Source: an uncultured Streptococcus sp.
Lineage (GTDB): Bacteria; Bacillota; Bacilli; Lactobacillales; Streptococcaceae
DNA: 12,800 bases
Direction of reading: 5' to 3'
NCBI RefSeq assembly: GCF_938036805.1
Contig: NZ_CALHWC010000101.1
Location: 1-12,800 of the forward strand
The notes below the pieces were generated by a model. The model was not told the DNA's origin, ran no database searches, and worked only from the letters and a program-made list of their open reading frames with translations. Shown in pieces: positions 7,701-12,800 of the stretch. Within the stretch, counting starts at the first letter, position 1. The number at the start of each line of letters is the position of its first letter. Position numbers and translations under genes: made by a program.

Positions 7701-8421
7701 CAGATAGTATTCGCTCCCGCTCTGCTCCAAAATCACTGGTTTCATAACCTAGAAGAAAGGTTTCCTCCAACCATTTCCGCGGATTGCTGGTAGACTGGAG
7801 AAAACTATAAATACTATAAATCTGCTGGCGGAAACCAGCAATGTCCTTGCGCTTGCCAGTGAAATTTTTGACCAAGCGACTGAATAATTCCTGTCGATCA
7901 CTCTCATAGTAGGTATCGAAAAGCTGGTCAAAGACTTCATTTTGCAGAATGAGCTGCTCACTAGCCGACTGTAAAATCCGAAAATGCGGTGCTAGCCCCA
8001 GCAAATAGCCGTACTTATTGACTACTTTCTGGGTAAAAGCGTCCATGGTGCCAATATCCGCATTGGCAATCTCAGCCAACTGCTGAGCAAGATGCTGGCG
8101 GAGTTCCTGATCTGAAGTTTCCTTGAGTACCAGACTCAGCTCCTTCTCCAGCCGTTCCTTGAGCTCACCTGCCGCCTTGACAGTAAAGGTGGAGATGAAA
8201 AGTTGGCTGACCTCCACACCTCGGAGAATCTGGTCAATAATCCGCTGAACCATAACATAGGTCTTACCAGATCCAGCCGAAGCTGAGACGAGAATATTCT
8301 GACCAGAGGAGTAGATGGCCTGAATCTGCTCTGGTGTGCGCTTTTGTGGCTTGTCAGAGGCAGCTTCCTCAGCCTGCTTGACTAGGATATCCTGCTCGCT
8401 TAAAAAGGGAATCCGTCTCAT
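4750..8421 (-). CDS. rexA: RexA (AddA), helicase-nuclease subunit A
   Basis: This is the ATP-driven UvrD/RecB-type helicase and nuclease subunit of the RexAB (AddAB) complex, which resects double-strand DNA ends for recombination and degrades linear DNA. At 1223 residues it has the family length. Visible helicase motifs are Walker A ASAGSGKT (47-54), Walker B VDEYQD with D422/E423, GDIKQSIYRFR downstream of it, TIHKSKGLEF with H804, and LLYVAMTRAE with R895. The C-terminal RecB-type nuclease has H1072 (GSAVHELMQ), D1156 (GILDGYL), D1169 and K1171 (LFDYKTD) and the following QLDLY. All catalytic positions are intact. The ATG overlaps the rexB stop in ATGA, and GGAGGAG lies about 8 nt upstream within rexB, so the two subunits are translationally coupled. 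Confidence 0.97.
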   Translation of the reverse strand: MRRIPFLSEQDILVKQAEEAASDKPQKRTPEQIQAIYSSGQNILVSASAGSGKTYVMVQRIIDQILRGVEVSQLFISTFTVKAAGELKERLEKELSLVLKETSDQELRQHLAQQLAEIANADIGTMDAFTQKVVNKYGYLLGLAPHFRILQSASEQLILQNEVFDQLFDTYYESDRQELFSRLVKNFTGKRKDIAGFRQQIYSIYSFLQSTSNPRKWLEETFLLGYETSDFGAERERILSGARQSLLDLEDFFQSHLVHEGQAFAGAKYQENIQAALDILAKLTEQTGSEQLLDLIQRFLELAKTSNHQAFTARVGKNADELKKELAQTYNEARKPLIERIKELDVRLYHLNFMEQHQVEALPLLDLLRDFVRDFSRAYLERKVAENAFEFADISHFAIEILENYPEVRRFYQDKYHEVMVDEYQDTNHIQERMLELLARGNNRFMVGDIKQSIYRFRQADPQIFNDKFKLYQADPSQGKLIILKENFRSHIEVLEATNDVFKRLMDEEVGEIDYNEPHYLVAGNPAKREPNPANQAEFLIYDGSADSEEEESDQGLPSISAGEVALVIKEIIRLHNQEGVDFKDMTLLTASRTRNDLILAEFDRHHIPIVPDDGETNYLQSVEVMVMLDTLRTINNPLNDYALTALLKSPMFDFNEDELARLALQASSTKSMENLYEKLRNALADQGLEPQLIHGELRKKLQHFQETLNDWRSYSKTHSLYDLIWKIYQDRFYYDMVGALPNGEQRQANLYALSLRANDYEKSSFKGPSRFISMIDRILKNEHDLASVPLAAPKNAVQLMTIHKSKGLEFKYVFLLNMDKAFNRQDSSSAIILSRQKGIGIKCVADVDVETQDPHAPKQIRISMETLPYQQNAEELKLASLSEQMRLLYVAMTRAETKLYLVGKGNQAKLQERKWGTSQNGRLSSSLRSQLTNFQDWLYAIQSVFEGENLAYQTRFVTDQELTDEQIGVVKQTVSIPVDDLTGNRQSEDISRALDILENVDRLNSLYQAAIELPSVRTPSQIKKFYEPVMESEGLDIMDAPRSYQPQLTFDLPDFGKKKQITGAQIGSAVHELMQRIPLDQPVTKTSIRQALAQVQADVAVKKEIDLAKIEAFFATELGQLIQQQANHLHQEAPFAMLKQDPASGQNFVVRGILDGYLLFDDRIVLFDYKTDRYHEPTELVERYRAQLDLYAEALSRSYGLSQVDKYLILLGGAELQVVKVD

Positions 8422-11400
8422 TTGTCCAACTCCTCCTTGATTTTTTCTAGCCAGGCTTGACGCAGCTTCTCGCCTGTCGGCCGTTTATCGTACTGCTCAA
8501 GATCTAACTTGGTCAGCTGTCTAGCCTGCCCCAGATAGAGATTAGCTTCAAAGCCTGTAATAGCCTTAAACTGGTCCACGTAAGGGGCAATACTGCGTCC
8601 ATTTTCTGTATAAGGATTGATGGCAAAACGACCAGCTAAAATGCCTTCTGCTGCTTTCTGATAGAGATAAGCATTATAAGCCAGAATCACTTCCAACTCT
8701 TCCTTAGTCAGCAGATTAACCTTGCTTTTCTCATAGTTAGCGCCCAAGTCCTTGGCCTGATCAGCCAGAAAGAGTCCCTTATAGACCTGATTTTTCATGA
8801 CTTGTTTCACTGCCTCGTCCAGTGCCTTGGTTTCCTTGAGGCTGGCTAGAGGCTCCGTCATCTGTAGGTACATAGCGCCGAAAATTCCCTTGTCTTCCTG
8901 GTATTCTGGCATTTCTCGGATAGCTGATAGGTAGGTCGGCAACTGAGAGTTAAGCCCATTAAAGAACTTCTCAAAGCTGAATTTGGTATCGCCAGACTTG
9001 TAATCCACAACTCCCAGACTCCCCGTCTCCGTCAGACGATCAATCCGGTCCACCTTGCCGCTAACTTGAAGAGCTCTGCCATTGTCCAAAAGTAAGAAAG
9101 GCCGATCATCCCGACCAAAGTCAGTCTCCTCACCAATGATCTCCAGACCATCCGACTGAGCCAAGATACGGCCAGTAGCTCGAGCTGTGTCCAATAGCAA
9201 ACGGCGGGCAAACTGGGTCTCCCCATTTTCACCATAGACAGTTTCAAACTCAGCCTCCCAGCTAGTCTCCTCCATAGCCCATTGTAAGCGAGTGTCGAAG
9301 TCCTGATCCAAGTGCTCCTTCATAACCTTTTCAAAGATTCGGTGGAGGAAAATCCCGTGACTGCGCGCATCCGGCTGAATCGTCCACTCCTCCTGCAGCC
9401 GCAAGACATACTTAAGAAAATAGGCATACTGGTTTTTAAAGTATTCATTGAGGGCAGAAGCTGACAGTTTCAAAGGCTGCTCTGAAGGATAAAGTGCTTG
9501 GAGGGTTTCCGAATTGAGAGTCTCCGTCTTCAATTCCTTGCTGATCTGGGGAATGGAAATTCCCTCAGCTGCCAACTTCTTGCGTAAGACTCGAACCGCC
9601 ACTGCCCAGAAAGTCTGTTCCTCCGGCGTCCATTCACGGTCAATATCTTCTTGATAAAGGTCAATCACGCGCGCCAACAAAGCCCGATAAGTCCCAATAT
9701 CGTCGCTACTGGCCTGTGGTTGCTTGCTGATGATAGGTAGGGAAATAGGCGCTATTTCCAGCTCCGTCAGATAGGAAGACATGGCATCCTCTACTTCATT
9801 GATTAAGACAGGGGCAGACAGAACCAAATCCTCTGTCGCTGAATTAAGCAAAGATAACGCTGCAAATCGGTTTTTCTTGAGATTTTCACTGCTGGCTACC
9901 TGCAACTCAGCCTCGTCCCCAGTCGCTTGATTTAATCTCTGCCGTTCTTCGTCACTGAGCAGACTTTTATTTTGCGCTAATTTGGGCAAGCGCTCCTGCG
10001 TCAGCCCGATAGCATAGACATAAGGTGCAGCCATGGGCTCAATCAAATCATAGGATTGAACGGTCACCACATCCACTGTCGCTGGTACCATTCGATATTT
10101 AGCCAAAAGCATGCCAGACAGAATCAAAGCTAGAAAATCATCTATCTTGAGCTTGCTACCATCAAACACCTGCGCAAGCTGCTCCAAGACATGGCAAAAG
10201 GTCTTCCAGACTTCCTCCTGCCGTTCCACTTCCTGCTGGCTTGCCCCTTCCAGCAAACCAGTCAGATTGGCATCCAAGCGAACCTCTTTGATAAAGTTAG
10301 TAAATTTAGCCAAGAGACCAGTCGCTGTCTGACTGCGAGATTTGAAAAAGTCTAACAGAGGCGTGATAAGGCTCCGACGCATGGTATTGAGCCGCTTCAG
10401 GTCAAATTTCTCCTGACGGTTAATGGTGAAATCTCTCCCCAGTTTGGCTGCCCCTTTAATCTCAGCAAAGCGAAGGTACTGCTCAAAACTATCCAGCTCC
10501 TCATGACTCAAATCGCCATACAGGCCGGTTTTTAAAAGATTGAGTAAATCTTCCGTCTGAAAATTATAGCGTTTCAAGCGCTCCAACGACTCTAAAAACT
10601 GAACCAAAGGATGCTGGGACATGGACTCAGACCGCCCCAAATAAAAGGGAATCTGATACTGGTCAAAGATGGTCTTCAGTTGGAGCTGGTAGGCCTCCAC
10701 ATCCCCCAAAAGCAGTCGGATATCCTTGTAGCGGGCGCCATCATGGAGCCGCTGACGGATGGACTTGGCCACATGTTCCAGTTCTTCTTTTTGATTGCGC
10801 ACCGACCAAATCTCTATGTGAGATCGATCCTCCGCAGTCAATTCCACATGGGTTTCAGAAAAATCATAGCGACTCTCTAAAATCTTGGAAATCTTGCCAA
10901 AGGCATCATCAGGCTGACTCGAACCATCTGCCAGATACTCTGGCTTGACCTGATAGGTTTGAGCCAGCTTGAGCAAAAATTCCACACTGGCCTGGTAAAG
11001 ATTGCCCTCACGAAAGGCTGTCCGATAGGCTTTTTGACTGGCATAAACACCAATGACAATCTCCACTCCCTTGCGATGCAGCAAATCTACTAGATATTCC
11101 TCCTCTGCTGAGAAACGGGTAAATCCGTCGATAACCAACGCAAGATTAGCCAATTCACCATCCAAATCACCAGCTAGAATATGCTGAGCGAAAATTGTGA
11201 GTTTAGAAGTCGCATCATAATTTCCCGCCTGAAGAGCAGCCGAAAAGGCCGTGAAAATTTTGAGCAAATCCTCGCGCTTCTCTGGCTCTTCTAGATGGCC
11301 CAAATCCGCAAAAGTCATATGGGCTGTCTGAAGCTCATGATAAAGGTCTATCAGTTGCTGGATAAATTGTGCATCCTTTTTAATCCGCCCATAAACCTTT

Positions 11401-11705
11401 AGTTCTCGATCATCCATTTCCGATAATATTCGGTAAAATAGCATACCTAGGCCAATGTCGTCCAAAGGCTGTCCATCTTGAACATCATTAAGGACAAAAT
11501 AGCGAGCCATCTGAGCAAAACGTGTCACCGTAATAGCAAAGGAAGCCTGATTTTCCAATGCCTCCAAAACTGCTCGCTCCTTTTCAAAAGAAAGCGAGTT
11601 GGGCGCTATATAAAAGACCCGCTTGCCGGCCACTGCCAAGTCCTGAGCTTGCTTAGCCAAATGCGCCGTCAAAGGACTGCGGATGTCCGTATAAAGTAAT
11701 TTCAT
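8418..11705 (-). CDS. rexB: RexB (AddB), helicase-nuclease subunit B
   Basis: This is the partner subunit of RexA, carrying the second nuclease and the region that in AddB recognises Chi. The 1095-residue protein has an inactive helicase-like N-terminal part (KLLYTDIRSPLTAHLAKQA). The C-terminal nuclease shows H788 (GIFLHRIF), D886 (VDRID), D901 and K903 (VVDYKSGD). The usual AddB Walker A is absent at the N-terminus. The four cysteines that hold the Fe-S cluster in Bacillus AddB are also missing: the first site reads FKNQYAYF (N758/Q759), the C-terminal cluster region reads SIAPYVDQFKAITGF (1038-1052), and the only cysteine is C504. The ATG at 11705 is preferred over TTG at 11726 because the protein should begin MKLLYTDIRSP. 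Its ribosome site is weak (AAAGAGACGG). Confidence 0.96.
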   Translation of the reverse strand: MKLLYTDIRSPLTAHLAKQAQDLAVAGKRVFYIAPNSLSFEKERAVLEALENQASFAITVTRFAQMARYFVLNDVQDGQPLDDIGLGMLFYRILSEMDDRELKVYGRIKKDAQFIQQLIDLYHELQTAHMTFADLGHLEEPEKREDLLKIFTAFSAALQAGNYDATSKLTIFAQHILAGDLDGELANLALVIDGFTRFSAEEEYLVDLLHRKGVEIVIGVYASQKAYRTAFREGNLYQASVEFLLKLAQTYQVKPEYLADGSSQPDDAFGKISKILESRYDFSETHVELTAEDRSHIEIWSVRNQKEELEHVAKSIRQRLHDGARYKDIRLLLGDVEAYQLQLKTIFDQYQIPFYLGRSESMSQHPLVQFLESLERLKRYNFQTEDLLNLLKTGLYGDLSHEELDSFEQYLRFAEIKGAAKLGRDFTINRQEKFDLKRLNTMRRSLITPLLDFFKSRSQTATGLLAKFTNFIKEVRLDANLTGLLEGASQQEVERQEEVWKTFCHVLEQLAQVFDGSKLKIDDFLALILSGMLLAKYRMVPATVDVVTVQSYDLIEPMAAPYVYAIGLTQERLPKLAQNKSLLSDEERQRLNQATGDEAELQVASSENLKKNRFAALSLLNSATEDLVLSAPVLINEVEDAMSSYLTELEIAPISLPIISKQPQASSDDIGTYRALLARVIDLYQEDIDREWTPEEQTFWAVAVRVLRKKLAAEGISIPQISKELKTETLNSETLQALYPSEQPLKLSASALNEYFKNQYAYFLKYVLRLQEEWTIQPDARSHGIFLHRIFEKVMKEHLDQDFDTRLQWAMEETSWEAEFETVYGENGETQFARRLLLDTARATGRILAQSDGLEIIGEETDFGRDDRPFLLLDNGRALQVSGKVDRIDRLTETGSLGVVDYKSGDTKFSFEKFFNGLNSQLPTYLSAIREMPEYQEDKGIFGAMYLQMTEPLASLKETKALDEAVKQVMKNQVYKGLFLADQAKDLGANYEKSKVNLLTKEELEVILAYNAYLYQKAAEGILAGRFAINPYTENGRSIAPYVDQFKAITGFEANLYLGQARQLTKLDLEQYDKRPTGEKLRQAWLEKIKEELDK

Positions 11706-11737
11706 ACCGTCTCTTTTCAACAACAAAATATAAAAAC

Positions 11738-11746
11738 ATTATATCA
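11738..11746 (-). promoter_or_regulatory. Extended -10 promoter of rexBA
   Basis: The minus strand reads TGATATAAT, an extended -10 with a perfect hexamer at 11738-11743. The -35 position at 17 nt (AAGCCT) is poor, as is common with extended -10 promoters. Transcription would start near 11731, about 26 nt before the rexB ATG. Confidence 0.75.
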
Positions 11747-11770
11747 TGTTTGCGAGAAAAAGGCTTTCTC

Positions 11771-11803
11771 TAAAAGAAAAAGCCCCGCCGAAGCGAGACT
11801 TTT
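11771..11803 (-). terminator. Intrinsic terminator of tuf
   Basis: On the minus strand AAAAGUCUCGC pairs with GCGGGGCUUUU around a UUCG loop (7 bp of GC-rich stem with two U-G pairs, extended by four A-U pairs), followed by more U (CUUUUUCUUUU). It begins about 40 nt after the tuf stop. Confidence 0.93.
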
Positions 11804-11844
11804 CGTGTCTGATTTTATAATTGTTATCTGGGAACGAAATCGAA

Positions 11845-12800
<956 letters not shown>

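Noticed and set aside
11706..11726. TTG start at 11726 for rexB
   Set aside because: It has no ribosome site and lies only a few bases from the predicted transcription start. Family proteins begin at MKLLYTDIRSP.
11754..11770. Hairpin GAGAAA/TTTCTC as a second terminator after tuf
   Set aside because: The stem is six bases, mostly A-U, and is followed by GCAAAC rather than a U run. The real terminator lies just before it.

Overview
The window looks like a chromosomal housekeeping stretch from a Streptococcus, most likely an oral viridans species of the sanguinis/gordonii/mitis type. The evidence is an EF-Tu of streptococcal sequence, a RexB-RexA (AddB-AddA) nuclease pair in the streptococcal form, a CpoA-like glycolipid glycosyltransferase, and a T-box in front of threonyl-tRNA synthetase. 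The species cannot be fixed by reading alone. Every gene I accept lies on the minus strand, so transcription runs from high to low coordinates. I see no insertion sequence, prophage, tRNA, rRNA or CRISPR.

In transcription order: the 3' three quarters of tuf (EF-Tu) enters from the right edge and ends at a UUCG-loop terminator. An extended -10 promoter then drives rexB and rexA, which overlap by 4 nt and encode the two subunits of the helicase-nuclease that processes double-strand DNA ends. A 140-base gap with two mutually exclusive stem-loops and a strong TATAAT box precedes the next operon. That operon holds a CpoA-like glycosyltransferase, a second GT4 glycosyltransferase 1 nt behind it, and a small four-helix membrane protein of unknown function. 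The two transferases are expected to build the mono- and diglycosyl-diacylglycerols that serve as membrane glycolipids and lipoteichoic acid anchors.

Only six bases after that operon's last stop codon begins the -35 box of the next unit, a threonine T-box leader (specifier ACU) of about 210 nt ending in a strong terminator. The first gene behind the T-box is not thrS but a 125-residue four-helix membrane protein with a TTG start. thrS follows 91 bases later with no visible terminator between, and runs off the left edge after 371 codons.

Most of the window is ordinary core genome. The points worth a second look are the membrane gene placed between the T-box and thrS, the absence of any terminator after the glycolipid operon other than the T-box attenuator, a RexB with neither Walker A motif nor Fe-S cysteines, and the likely leaderless start of the CpoA-like gene. 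I did not find evidence for a wholly new system.
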